Shown here piece by piece: positions 7,112 to 14,219 of a DNA stretch of 18,677 bases. Source of the DNA: Pseudomonadota bacterium (GTDB lineage Bacteria > Pseudomonadota > Alphaproteobacteria > Reyranellales > Reyranellaceae). Numbering within the stretch: position 1 is the first letter of the stretch; the number at the start of each line of letters is the position of its first letter. The translations under genes and the position numbers were made by a program. The stretch lies in assembly GCA_023436825.1 (NCBI GenBank), contig JAEZHS010000196.1, positions 1 through 18,677 of the forward strand. The letters are read 5' to 3'. Under the pieces are notes generated by a model. That model was not told the origin of the DNA and did no database searches. It saw only the letters and a program-made list of their open reading frames with translations.

Positions 7112-7549
7112 ATGCGTGTGATGGTGCTGGTGAAGGCGGACGCGAACAGCGAGGCGGGCAGGATGGCGCCGCCTGAGCTTCTCCAGGCGATGATGAACTA
7201 CAACGAAGAACTGGTGAAGGCCGGCATCATGGTCTCGGGCGAAGGGCTGAAGCCGTCGTCCCAGGGGGTGCGCGTTCATTTCTCGGGCAACCAGCGGACG
7301 GTGATCGACGGTCCGTTCGCCGAAACGAAGGAACTGGTCGCCGGCTTCTGGATCTGGGAAGTCGAATCGATGGAACACGCCATTGAATGGGTGAAGCGCT
7401 GCCCGAACCCCCAGCTTTCGGATTCGGATATCGAGATTCGCCAGTTCGTCACGATGGAGGACTTCGCCGAAATCTCGACGCCCGAGATCGACGCCCAGGA
7501 GCAGCGACTGCGCGAACAGCTCGAGGCCCGGCACGGCAAGCCTGCGTGA
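7112..7549 (+). CDS. YciI/DGPF-domain protein, ECF42-associated
   Basis: A 145-residue YciI-like (DGPF, PF03795-type) protein. The name-giving motif is present as VIDGPFAETKELVAGFWIWE, with DGPF at about 66-69, after a beta strand MRVMVLVKAD and a helix around 20-38. The domain is a ferredoxin-like fold; no general enzymatic role is established. Genes of this type are the standard partners and targets of ECF42 sigma factors, and one follows 46 bases downstream. AGGAG at 7100-7104 supports ATG 7112. The last about 30 residues are acidic to mixed (EIDAQEQRLREQLEARHG) and look helical. Transcription is probably from the TGTCGG-N17-CGTC element upstream. Confidence 0.92.
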   Translation: MRVMVLVKADANSEAGRMAPPELLQAMMNYNEELVKAGIMVSGEGLKPSSQGVRVHFSGNQRTVIDGPFAETKELVAGFWIWEVESMEHAIEWVKRCPNPQLSDSDIEIRQFVTMEDFAEISTPEIDAQEQRLREQLEARHGKPA

Positions 7550-7595
7550 CCCGGAACGCCGCGGGAGCGCCTTCCCGCAGCGTGGCAAGAAGATC

Positions 7596-8840
7596 ATGAA
7601 CCCAGTCCTCAACTGGATCGACGCTGCCGTGAAAGCGGCCAGGCCTCGCGCAGTCGGCAGGTTGCTGCGTTGCTTTGGCAGCGTCGAACTTGCCGAGGAA
7701 GCCTTTCAGGAGGCCTGTCTCAAGGCCCTCGAGAAATGGCCAAGCATGGGGCCGCCGCGCAATCCTACGGCGTGGCTCGTGATGATCGGCCGCAATGCCG
7801 GCATCGACCGCATACGCCGTGGCGTTCGAGAGGCTCGCCTGGCTGCAAAGATCGCGGCGCCGGAACACGATGTCGAGGATGCGCTGGTCGAGGCGCTCGA
7901 CGATGCTCGATACGGCGACGACATCCTTCGACTGCTCTTTATCTGCTGCCATCGCGATCTCCCGAGCACGCAACAGATCGCTCTCGCGCTGCGTGTCGTC
8001 TCCGGGCTGAGCGTCGCCGAGATCGCCCGCGCCTTCCTCGTCAGTGAAGCCGCGATGGAGCAGCGGATCACGCGTGCCAAGCGCATTGTCGGCCAGGCCG
8101 ACGTCCGGTTCGAAACGCCGTCGCCCTCGGCGAGGGGCGAGCGGCTGGCAACGGTATCGGCGATGGTCTACCTGATCTTCAACGAGGGCTATGCCGCCTC
8201 GGCGCGCGAGGCGACGCATAGGCAGCCGCTGTGCGTCGAGGCAATCCGGCTTGGCCGGTTGCTGCTCGACCTCTTCCCGGACGAGCCCGAGCTGCTCGGT
8301 CTCGTGGCCTTGATGCTGCTCCACCATTCGCGCGCGGCAGCACGGTTCGACGCCGCCGGCACGATCGTGTCGCTCGAGGACCAGGACCGCGGCCTATGGG
8401 ACCGCGACGCCATGGCCGAGGGGACCGCGCTCACGGATCGCGCCTTCAGGCTTCGCCGCCCCGGCCCTTATCAGCTCCAGGCGGCAATTGCCGCGCTTCA
8501 CGCCCGTGCCCCGACCTTCGCCCAAACCGATTGGGTCCAGATCGAACAGCTTTACCGCGCCCTCGCCAAGATCCAGCCAACGCCGGTGATTGCGCTCAAC
8601 CACGCAGTTGCCGTATCGCGCGCCGGCGAGCCGGAAGAGGCGCTGGCGCTGGTCGAACCGCTCGCCGACGCGTTGGCGAACTATTTCTACTATCATGCCG
8701 TTCGCGGCCACCTATTGGAACGTCTCGACCGCAAGGCCGAGGCCAGGCGCGCTTATCAGGCGAGCCTGGGCATGGCCGCGAGCGCCGCTGAAGCCACGCT
8801 GATCAGGACCTATATAGAGCGTCTCGAACGGGACCGCTGA
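7596..8840 (+). CDS. ECF42-type RNA polymerase sigma factor with C-terminal extension
   Basis: A 414-residue sigma-70-family protein, about twice the length of ordinary ECF factors. Region 2 lies at about 15-82 (LAEEAFQEACLKALEKWP, then NPTAWLVMIGRNAGIDRIRR). Region 4 lies at about 108-165 (LPSTQQIALALRVVSGLSV with SEAAMEQRITRAKRIV). The remaining about 240 residues contain the ECF42 hallmark LIFNEGYAAS (about 193-202) and helical, TPR-like repeats ending in ARRAYQASLGMAASAAEATL. In ECF42 this extension is thought to replace an anti-sigma factor in control of activity; no anti-sigma gene is seen here. The ribosome site is weak (AAGAAG before ATG 7596). It lies 46 bases after the DGPF gene and probably shares its transcript. 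Confidence 0.93.
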   Translation: MNPVLNWIDAAVKAARPRAVGRLLRCFGSVELAEEAFQEACLKALEKWPSMGPPRNPTAWLVMIGRNAGIDRIRRGVREARLAAKIAAPEHDVEDALVEALDDARYGDDILRLLFICCHRDLPSTQQIALALRVVSGLSVAEIARAFLVSEAAMEQRITRAKRIVGQADVRFETPSPSARGERLATVSAMVYLIFNEGYAASAREATHRQPLCVEAIRLGRLLLDLFPDEPELLGLVALMLLHHSRAAARFDAAGTIVSLEDQDRGLWDRDAMAEGTALTDRAFRLRRPGPYQLQAAIAALHARAPTFAQTDWVQIEQLYRALAKIQPTPVIALNHAVAVSRAGEPEEALALVEPLADALANYFYYHAVRGHLLERLDRKAEARRAYQASLGMAASAAEATLIRTYIERLERDR

Positions 8841-8856
8841 GTGAATCACGTCCGAG

Positions 8857-9948
8857 ATGCCCGGTAACCCAGTGAGGAGCGAGTTGCCCGATTTCATCTC
8901 CGGCTTGGCATTGGCACGTGATTTCTACGCGACGGTTGTCCGGCAAGCGATCGATGTTCCGCATGCCGCCGCGCTGCTCGGGGAAGGATCGGAAGTCCTG
9001 GGATACGATCAGCCCCGCTCCACCGATCATGCCTGGGGACCGCGGCTGCAGGTGTTCGTACGCCAGCCCGAGCAGGTGGACGTCGTTACCCGAAGCCTCG
9101 ACGCGCGCTTGCCGTCGGACTTCAGAGGTTGGCCCGTCAGGTCCTTCTCGTGGGAGACGAACACCGTTCGCCATCACGTCGACGTCACGCTCCTGGGGAA
9201 TTGGATCGAAAAGCAGATCGGATTGGATCCGCTCGCCCGCGAGCTGACGACCGCGGACTGGCTGGCATTTCCGCAGCAGAAACTGCTGCAGGTCACCGCC
9301 GGCCATGTGTTTCATGATGACTTTGGTGATCTTCACCGCCTTCGCGGCATGCTGGCGCGGTACCCGTGCGATGTCTGGCTATGGGCCATGGCCTCGCAGT
9401 GGCACCTGATCGGAAATGCGGAGCCACGTATCGGCCGTACCCTCGAGGCCGGCGATCGGCGTGGCTCGGCCCTCATCGCCGCACGGATCGTGCGCTTGCT
9501 GATGGAATTGAGCTTTCTGCAAGCGCGTCGCTACTGGCCTTACGACAAATGGTTCGGAACCGCATTCTCGCGACTTGCCATGGCTCCTCAGCTCGGCCCA
9601 CATCTGGACGCAGTTTTGAGCGCACACGACGAGACCAGCCGGATCGATTCCATTCACAGAGCTCTGCGGTTGCTGGCCGATCAACACAATGAGCTTGGCG
9701 TGACGGCGCGGGTTCAACCGACGTTCGGTGAATTCAAGGTCGGTATCGATCATGCCGTCCGCCCTTACCGCGTGATCAACGCGGGAGATTTCTCGGAAGC
9801 CTGCAAGACCGCAATCACGGACGCAGCGTTACGAAATCTTGTTCCTGTTGGAACCTTTGATCAACTTACCCATGCAGACGACGCCTTGGTCAACTTTACG
9901 ACATGGCCTCAGCAGATCGGAAGGACCTACGGCGATCTGCTGAAATAG
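8857..9948 (+). CDS. DUF4037 protein, nucleotidyltransferase-like
   Basis: A 363-residue protein resembling the DUF4037 family. The N-terminal segment reads like a polymerase-beta-type nucleotidyltransferase core: GSEVLGYDQPRSTDHAWGPR (about 44-63) has the GS pair and acidic residues spaced as in that fold. The C-terminal two thirds is mostly helical, with aromatic-rich stretches such as RRYWPYDKWFGTAF (about 225-238). Activity and substrate are unknown; a nucleotidyl or adenylyl transfer to a small molecule or protein is plausible from the fold only. It begins 16 bases after the sigma gene, so it may be co-transcribed. ATG 8857 has no clear ribosome site; TTG 8884 with GAGGAG just upstream would remove nine residues and still keep the core. 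Confidence 0.8.
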   Translation: MPGNPVRSELPDFISGLALARDFYATVVRQAIDVPHAAALLGEGSEVLGYDQPRSTDHAWGPRLQVFVRQPEQVDVVTRSLDARLPSDFRGWPVRSFSWETNTVRHHVDVTLLGNWIEKQIGLDPLARELTTADWLAFPQQKLLQVTAGHVFHDDFGDLHRLRGMLARYPCDVWLWAMASQWHLIGNAEPRIGRTLEAGDRRGSALIAARIVRLLMELSFLQARRYWPYDKWFGTAFSRLAMAPQLGPHLDAVLSAHDETSRIDSIHRALRLLADQHNELGVTARVQPTFGEFKVGIDHAVRPYRVINAGDFSEACKTAITDAALRNLVPVGTFDQLTHADDALVNFTTWPQQIGRTYGDLLK

Positions 9949-10262
9949 GGACGAGCGGCTTGTTCCTCCGGCATGCGATAGATGGCGAAACCTCGAGCGG
10001 GTTTCATTGGGGGCTCTTTCCGGTCCTGCAGCCAGGAAATCGAGATCGCAGGGCGTCGTCTCTTCGGAAAGACGGCAAAGACAGCCCGACAACCTCGGTG
10101 GCGGCATGTTTCGGAATCAGGTGGCCACATGAAACCGTGAGGGCGGCAACCTCGTCGGCGACGATCGCTCGTCCGGCCGGAGCACCAGAACGGGGCGGGT
10201 CCGGACGGCGATGATCAAGGCGTGCTCGTGGGAGCTCTTGCCTGGCGGGCACGTGGGTCGTC
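9949..10262. other. Convergent intergenic region, no gene recognised
   Basis: Bases 9949-10262 separate the DUF4037 gene and the convergent methyltransferase-like gene. Short open frames exist on both strands, but none has a ribosome site or family motif. A 6-bp hairpin GAAACC/GGTTTC (9987-9992/10000-10005) is the only dyad noted, without a T tract. It could help end the DUF4037 transcript. Confidence 0.5.
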
Positions 10263-10946
10263 TCACCAGACGAGCGGAATCAGGCGCCAGCGTACGTGGC
10301 GCGCATAATCGTCGTAGCCTTCGAGGCCCGTGCGCAACGTCCTTTCCTCGATGCCTATCCGGATGCCGAGCAAGAGGGCGAAGAGGGGGATCGTCGCAAG
10401 CCCCCACCACGAGCCGAGCACGAGCGAAGTGCCGGCAAAGTAGAAGAGCGCTCCGAGATACATCGGATGGCGGACGATGGCATAAGGACCTGTCGTGATG
10501 ACCGCCTGTCCGCGGTCTTTCTGTATTTTGACGACTGGCGCCGCAAAACTGTTCGTGCGCATCACCCAGAATATGAACAGGAACGCCGCCAGGAGGAGGC
10601 CGCATCCTGCCCACTGCACGGAAGGCGGCATCATCGACCAGCGCCAACGCGCAGCATCCGCTGCCATGAAGCCCATCGCTGCGAACACGAGGAGCAGGAA
10701 TGGGATGAGGATCAGCTTGTCCCCCAGCGGCTGATCCTTCTGCACCGGCGGCTTGAGGCGCTCTCTGAGCAGGCCCGGATCGACGCGCGTTCCGTACACC
10801 CCAAAAACGATGGAGAGGGTGACCATCACACCGAGATAGAGCCATCCCCCGCCGTAGTTCATCGTGCCGGCAGCGCCGAAGATGATCACGCCCATGAAGC
10901 CGAACCAGACGATCGTCTGGACAATCAGATTCAGGATGAGGCCCAT
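10263..10946 (-). CDS. Isoprenylcysteine methyltransferase-like (ICMT/PEMT family) membrane protein
   Basis: An integral membrane protein of about 227 residues with five or so hydrophobic segments. The conserved C-terminal part reads TTGPYAIVRHPMYLGALFYF, then EERTLRTGLEGYDDYARHVR and a RLIPLVW ending. This RHPMY...EE pattern is the SAM-binding signature of the isoprenylcysteine carboxyl methyltransferase/phospholipid methyltransferase superfamily. Bacterial members methylate lipids or other hydrophobic substrates; this one's substrate is unknown. The start at 10946 (MGLILNL) is favoured because GGAG lies 9 bases upstream; an alternative ATG at 10961 adds five residues and lacks a ribosome site. 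It follows the GbsR-type regulator in the same direction and may be its target. Confidence 0.85.
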   Translation of the reverse strand: MGLILNLIVQTIVWFGFMGVIIFGAAGTMNYGGGWLYLGVMVTLSIVFGVYGTRVDPGLLRERLKPPVQKDQPLGDKLILIPFLLLVFAAMGFMAADAARWRWSMMPPSVQWAGCGLLLAAFLFIFWVMRTNSFAAPVVKIQKDRGQAVITTGPYAIVRHPMYLGALFYFAGTSLVLGSWWGLATIPLFALLLGIRIGIEERTLRTGLEGYDDYARHVRWRLIPLVW

Positions 10947-11012
10947 TTCCTGCCGCTCCATCGAAGCTGTTGATGGTTCCGCGGCGCCTGTGTCGCCGCG
11001 GAAGGTCGCTCC

Positions 11013-11483
11013 TCACCGCGCTCGCCGGCCACGCTTCCAGCGGCGCATGGCGTCCTCCATGGCGTCCCGCATCACTCGATAGAAGTCCGCCATCTCCTGG
11101 AGACGCGCGCCGGCCGCCTTGGACAGGGCGATTCCCGCCCCGGCATCGAGTTGTTCGGCCAACGCGTCGAGCAGGCGGTTCTGCTGCCGGATCATGGCTT
11201 CGTAGTCGTCGGCCACGGCGTAAAGCGCGCGCTTCGTTCCAGGCTCGCCATGTCGACGCGCCAGCGTGTAGCTCTCCAGCAGCCGGGCGGCCACGCTCGC
11301 ACTGCTCTTGCTGATCCCGAGGTCGTCGGCGATCTGCTCGAGGCTGACGGGACCAGGGCGGAGAAGCAGATACCCGTAGAGCCGGGCGGCGACCGGCGGC
11401 ACGCCCCAGGGCATGAGCAGCCGGGACACGTCCTCGACGAACCGCTGTTCGTTCTTGGCCGCTTTGTTTGGAATATTCGGCAT
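11013..11483 (-). CDS. GbsR/MarR-type winged-helix regulator
   Basis: A 156-residue regulator with a winged helix at about 45-92: SLEQIADDLGISKSSASVAA (about 47-66), then LLESYTLARR and the wing GTKRALYAV. A long C-terminal helical region (about 95-150) would form the dimer interface. The layout matches GbsR-like members of the MarR superfamily. The start at 11483 gives MPNIPNKAAKNEQRFVEDVS, the usual N-terminal helix; longer readings run through the hydrolase gene upstream. There is no Shine-Dalgarno, and a palindrome (11472-11495) covers the start codon, suggesting autorepression and possibly a leaderless transcript. It lies 19 bases after the hydrolase gene and 51-66 bases before the methyltransferase-like gene, which it probably controls. 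Confidence 0.85.
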   Translation of the reverse strand: MPNIPNKAAKNEQRFVEDVSRLLMPWGVPPVAARLYGYLLLRPGPVSLEQIADDLGISKSSASVAARLLESYTLARRHGEPGTKRALYAVADDYEAMIRQQNRLLDALAEQLDAGAGIALSKAAGARLQEMADFYRVMRDAMEDAMRRWKRGRRAR

Positions 11484-11495
11484 ATCCCGAATATA
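11472..11495. promoter_or_regulatory. Palindromic operator on the GbsR-type start codon
   Basis: AATATTCGG (11472-11480) and CCGAATATA (11487-11495) form a dyad with 8 of 9 pairs across a 6-base centre. It is strongly AT-rich against a GC-rich background. The ATG (11483-11481, minus strand) lies in the centre. TATATT on the minus strand (11495-11490) could be a -10 box for a start at or next to the ATG. Likely the regulator's own binding site (inference). Confidence 0.6.
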
Positions 11496-11502
11496 TAGAA
11501 CG

Positions 11503-12378
11503 TCAGGCTGCGGAGGAAGGCGCCGGGCTGCGGACCAGAAATTCGAACACGCGCTGCGACTGGTCTGGCAGGAAGTGATACCCTTCCTCGATGAAACAGA
11601 CTTCGGCGTGCGGCACATGCTGCTCGAGCCGAGCCCGCGTGTCGTAGGAATCGATGAGCGCATCACGTCCTCCTGCTATCGCGAGGATCGGCATCGCGAA
11701 TGCTTCCAGCGCTGCATCGCTGAGCTGCGGGATTTTGATGACGCGCGGCTTGATTGCGCGACCGATGCTATCCATGAGGCCGGAGATCGCCTCGAGATCG
11801 GCCGCTAAGTGCCTCGGTGCCGGCCCGAACACCTTTTCAAGGATCTTGCGCTTTCCCCAGGCCCCCAGCAGCAAATAAGGGGCGACAGCGAGGAGAAAGT
11901 TCTTCTGCCTTCCTATCCCCGCGGGGCAGATCAACGCCAGCGCGGAAGCTCGTGACGGCCGCCGCATGGCATAGTCGAGCGCTAGCCAGCCGCCGAGCGA
12001 CGTGCCGACCAGCGCTGCACGGGCAAGTCCCAGCCCGGTGAAGACATCGTCGAGCCATGTCGCGTAGGTGTCGCCGATGAGCGGCGGTCTCACCCGGGCG
12101 CTCAGTCCCGCCTCGCCGATCATATCGACCGCGTAGAGCCGGAAGCGACCTGACCAGAGCGCGATATCCGGCAGCCAGGCGGCGCTGTTCGCCTGGGCGC
12201 CATGCAGCAGCACCACCGGAGGCGCCGTCTCGGGACCGCAGGCGAGCACGAATGTCGAGCCTTGCGAGGTCGGCAGTACGATCTCCTGCTTCGGCACAGG
12301 CCAGCGGTCGAGCACGGCGCGGTACTGCCGCATGACTTCCACCGCATCGGCATCGCTGCGAAAGACAGGATCGCTCAT
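11503..12378 (-). CDS. Alpha/beta hydrolase
   Basis: A complete 291-residue alpha/beta hydrolase. The oxyanion region is PPVVLLHGAQANSAAW (about 53-68), the nucleophile elbow is GTSLGG (Ser about 127), an acid candidate sits in AIAGGRDALID (Asp about 239) and the catalytic histidine is in EEGYHFLPD (about 268). It has no signal peptide and should be cytoplasmic; esterase, lactonase or C-C hydrolase activity cannot be distinguished. ATG 12378 overlaps the stop of the upstream HTH gene by 4 bases (ATGA), so the pair is translationally coupled. An upstream in-frame extension is only the HTH gene read in another frame. Unlike the broken hydrolase at 6412-6980, its triad is intact. Confidence 0.9.
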   Translation of the reverse strand: MSDPVFRSDADAVEVMRQYRAVLDRWPVPKQEIVLPTSQGSTFVLACGPETAPPVVLLHGAQANSAAWLPDIALWSGRFRLYAVDMIGEAGLSARVRPPLIGDTYATWLDDVFTGLGLARAALVGTSLGGWLALDYAMRRPSRASALALICPAGIGRQKNFLLAVAPYLLLGAWGKRKILEKVFGPAPRHLAADLEAISGLMDSIGRAIKPRVIKIPQLSDAALEAFAMPILAIAGGRDALIDSYDTRARLEQHVPHAEVCFIEEGYHFLPDQSQRVFEFLVRSPAPSSAA

Positions 12379-12797
12379 CGCAACAGTCCCAGCTGCAGCT
12401 CGATCAGCTCGAGCAGCCTTGCGGCGTCGGACGGAGCGGCGATGAGCACGATCTTCAGATTGCCGCTGGTCGGATCGAAGGCCGTGTTGACGTGCAGCGG
12501 CCTGGTCTCGGCGTCGCCTCCCAGCGCCGCGGCGCCGAGGAAGGTCGTCATGCGCTCGGCCGCTTCCGTCGCCAAGGCCGGAACCTCGACGATCACGGTC
12601 GCGCGGACGTCGCGAGGAGGCCGGGTGTGCCCGCTCGCCATGCCGGCGAACGCGTCCAGCTTGGAGCGGTCGATACGATAAGCCTTGCCGATCCGTGTGG
12701 CGTGCAGACGACCCTCGCGGATGTAGCGGAGGACGGTTTTGGGATGCAGTTTCAGCTCCTCGGCGGCCTGTTCGACCGTCATGAGCATGTTCGACAT
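12375..12797 (-). CDS. Excisionase/MerR-like HTH protein
   Basis: A 140-residue protein with an N-terminal helix-turn-helix of the excisionase/MerR type: MTVEQAAEELKLHPKTVLRY then IREGRLHATRIGKAYRI (about 6-42). It continues with a C-terminal domain of about 75 residues with alternating strand and helix character, containing VRATVIVEVPALATEAAERM and NLKIVLIAAPSDAARLLELI. The second domain is not recognised and may bind a ligand or mediate dimers. ATG 12797 has GGAG 8 bases upstream; internal ATGs at codons 4 and 6 are possible. It is coupled to the alpha/beta hydrolase by a 4-base overlap. Three ACAATA repeats with 20-21 bp spacing lie directly upstream and are candidate binding sites. No prophage or integrase is nearby, so a regulatory rather than excision role is favoured. 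Confidence 0.82.
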   Translation of the reverse strand: MSNMLMTVEQAAEELKLHPKTVLRYIREGRLHATRIGKAYRIDRSKLDAFAGMASGHTRPPRDVRATVIVEVPALATEAAERMTTFLGAAALGGDAETRPLHVNTAFDPTSGNLKIVLIAAPSDAARLLELIELQLGLLR

Positions 12798-12809
12798 GCA
12801 AAGTACTCC

Positions 12810-12857
12810 ACAATATGCCTGGAAAGTCCTACAATAGGGAATAATAAGGAACAATAG
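12810..12857. promoter_or_regulatory. Helically phased ACAATA repeats in divergent promoter region
   Basis: ACAATAT at 12810-12816, ACAATAG at 12831-12837 and ACAATAG at 12851-12857 recur at 21 and 20 bp, about two DNA turns, in an AT-rich island between the HTH and yqeY-like genes. The same face of the helix would be presented three times, as expected for cooperative binding of a regulator such as the adjacent HTH protein. Possible -10-like sequences (GATAAT at 12856-12861) lie inside the array. Confidence 0.5.
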
Positions 12858-12875
12858 ATAATATGGACGAGTCTC

Positions 12876-13244
12876 ATGAATTCCATGATCGAGAATGCGG
12901 GCGAGGCAATGAAAGCGCGGCTTCGCCGCGACCTGCGCGCCGCTGTGAAGCGGGGCGACAAAGGCGAGACGGCACTGCTGCGCGAACTGGTTGCCGCGCT
13001 CGACAACGCCGAAGCGGCGCCGCTCCGAGAGGAACGTCCGTCCGTCGACGGCCACGCCTTCAACGACGGATCGGCTGAAGGCGAGCGCCGGGTCCTCACT
13101 CCAAGAGATGTGCATGCCCTGATGCTGGGCGAGATGAAGGTGCGTGTAGAGGCGGCCGCCGAGTTCGCGCGATTGGGTGCGGAGGTGCGTTCCACGGCGC
13201 TCGACGCCGAGATCGGGATTCTACGCCGCTATGTCCAGAAGTGA
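12876..13244 (+). CDS. YqeY-like (GatB/YqeY domain) protein
   Basis: A 122-residue, mostly helical protein. The N-terminus, MKARLRRDLRAAVKRGDKGE then TALLRELVAALDNAEAAPL, matches the start of YqeY-family proteins, which share the tail domain of GatB and are thought to assist amidotransferase or tRNA-linked functions. Usual YqeY proteins have about 150 residues, so this one is slightly short. The C-terminal part (LTPRDVHALMLGEMKVRVEA to EIGILRRYVQK) is helical. ATG 12876 (MNSMIENAG) and ATG 12885 are both possible; no strong ribosome site is seen. It is transcribed divergently from the HTH/hydrolase pair and ends just before a terminator-like hairpin at 13291-13326. Confidence 0.75.
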   Translation: MNSMIENAGEAMKARLRRDLRAAVKRGDKGETALLRELVAALDNAEAAPLREERPSVDGHAFNDGSAEGERRVLTPRDVHALMLGEMKVRVEAAAEFARLGAEVRSTALDAEIGILRRYVQK

Positions 13245-13290
13245 CGCCGACAGCCGGCGCATCCGAGCGCCATGGTCATGAGGACTCGAA

Positions 13291-13328
13291 GGGCCGCAAC
13301 CGCTTTCCGTGCGGTCGCGGCTCTTCTT
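13291..13328 (+). terminator. Intrinsic terminator-like hairpin after yqeY-like gene
   Basis: GGGCCGCAACCGC (13291-13303) pairs with GCGGTCGCGGCTC (13311-13323) across a 7-base loop, with one A/C mismatch and one G-T pair. A pyrimidine-rich tail TTCTT follows. It lies between convergent genes and could serve both, though the T-rich side favours the plus strand. Confidence 0.6.
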
Positions 13329-13344
13329 AGCCGATCATCCGCGC

Positions 13345-14106
13345 TCAGATCCCGATGCCGCCGGATATGCTGACCGTCTCGCCGGTGATGTAGCCCGCCG
13401 ACGGTCCGGCGAGGAAGCAGACGGTTTCCGCCACCTCCTCGAGGGTGGCGATGCGACGGATCGGATGCATGTCGAGGATGGCCTCGCGATCCGGCAGCTC
13501 GCCGGCGACCTCCGCGGCCATGTCCGTGGGCATGATGCCCGGCTGGACGACATTGACGGTGATGTTGCGCGGGCCGAGATCGCGCGCGATGCCCTTGGCG
13601 TATCCGGCGAGCGCCCACTTCGTTCCGGCATAATCGGCCACGCCCGGGAAGGGCACGCAGGAGCCGAGGCGCGAGCCGATGAAGATGATCCGGCCGCCGT
13701 CGCTGAGACGGGGCGCCGCCACCCGCGTGTTGGCGATCGTGCCCATGACATTGACCTGCCATTGGCGATTGTATCTGTCGCCATCGAGCGCGGGATCGTC
13801 GACGCGCTGTCCCTGGATCGCGATGCCGGCATTGTTCACGAGGATGTCGAGCTTGCCGAATTCGGCGATCACCGACTCGATCAGAGGCTTGGCGGAAGAC
13901 AGGTCGGCCTGATCGCTCCTGATCGCGATCGCGCGCGTACCCTTCGCTTTCAGCTTCGCCACGACGGCCTCAGCCTTGGCTGCTGAGGCGGCGTAGCTGA
14001 TCGCGACGTCCGCGCCGTGGTCGGCGAACGCTTCCGCGATCGCGGCGCCGAGACCGCGCGAGCCGCCCGTGATCAGGACGACCTTGCCCTTCAGTATGTT
14101 CGACAT
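13345..14106 (-). CDS. SDR-family oxidoreductase (FabG-like)
   Basis: A 253-residue classical short-chain dehydrogenase/reductase. The cofactor motif TGGSRGLG sits at about 13-20, NNAG at 91-94, catalytic serine in the FIGSRLGS stretch (about 145-149) and YAGTK (Tyr159, Lys163). The C-terminal motif ITGETVSISGG is typical of 3-oxoacyl-ACP-reductase-like members. Arginine 17 after the glycine motif suggests NADP(H). The substrate is unknown. AAGGGA lies 5 bases before ATG 14106. It is divergent from a TetR-type gene with two related operator-like sites in the 113-base gap, the usual layout of a repressor and the enzyme it controls. Confidence 0.93.
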   Translation of the reverse strand: MSNILKGKVVLITGGSRGLGAAIAEAFADHGADVAISYAASAAKAEAVVAKLKAKGTRAIAIRSDQADLSSAKPLIESVIAEFGKLDILVNNAGIAIQGQRVDDPALDGDRYNRQWQVNVMGTIANTRVAAPRLSDGGRIIFIGSRLGSCVPFPGVADYAGTKWALAGYAKGIARDLGPRNITVNVVQPGIMPTDMAAEVAGELPDREAILDMHPIRRIATLEEVAETVCFLAGPSAGYITGETVSISGGIGI

Positions 14107-14124
14107 GACGATCCCTTCGTTTTC

Positions 14125-14145
14125 GTAATGTGCGTTATAATAACG
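14125..14145. promoter_or_regulatory. TetR operator-like site 1
   Basis: GTAATGTGCGTTAT (14125-14138) closely repeats 14184-14197 (12 of 14 bases). It runs into a perfect 13-bp palindrome CGTTAT-A-ATAACG (14133-14145), which contains TATAAT on the plus strand. It sits 19-39 bases before the SDR start, so binding would block SDR transcription and perhaps tetR. Confidence 0.6.
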
Positions 14146-14183
14146 ATTGGTATGAAATATGGACCGAGCCCGTCAAGCGGTTT

Positions 14184-14197
14184 AGTAATGGCCGTTA
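14184..14197. promoter_or_regulatory. TetR operator-like site 2
   Basis: GTAATGGCCGTTAT has an imperfect dyad (TAATGG/CCGTTA) and the same half-sites as site 1. It ends 22 bases before the tetR start codon at 14220, a position that suits autorepression. Two matching sites flanking a divergent intergenic region support a shared operator. Confidence 0.5.
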
Positions 14198-14219
14198 TGG
14201 AAAAAGCTGGATCGGCCTG

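Noticed and set aside
9927..10252. Small minus-strand open frames between DUF4037 and the methyltransferase-like gene
   Set aside because: No ribosome site, no motif, and they partly overlap the end of the DUF4037 gene.
11484..11666. Upstream extension of the GbsR-type protein
   Set aside because: The extra residues are the end of the alpha/beta hydrolase gene in another frame; the family start motif follows at 11483.
14130..14219. 30-residue N-terminal extension of the TetR protein
   Set aside because: It spans the operator-like repeats and is unlike TetR N-termini; MGRHREF at 14220 is canonical.
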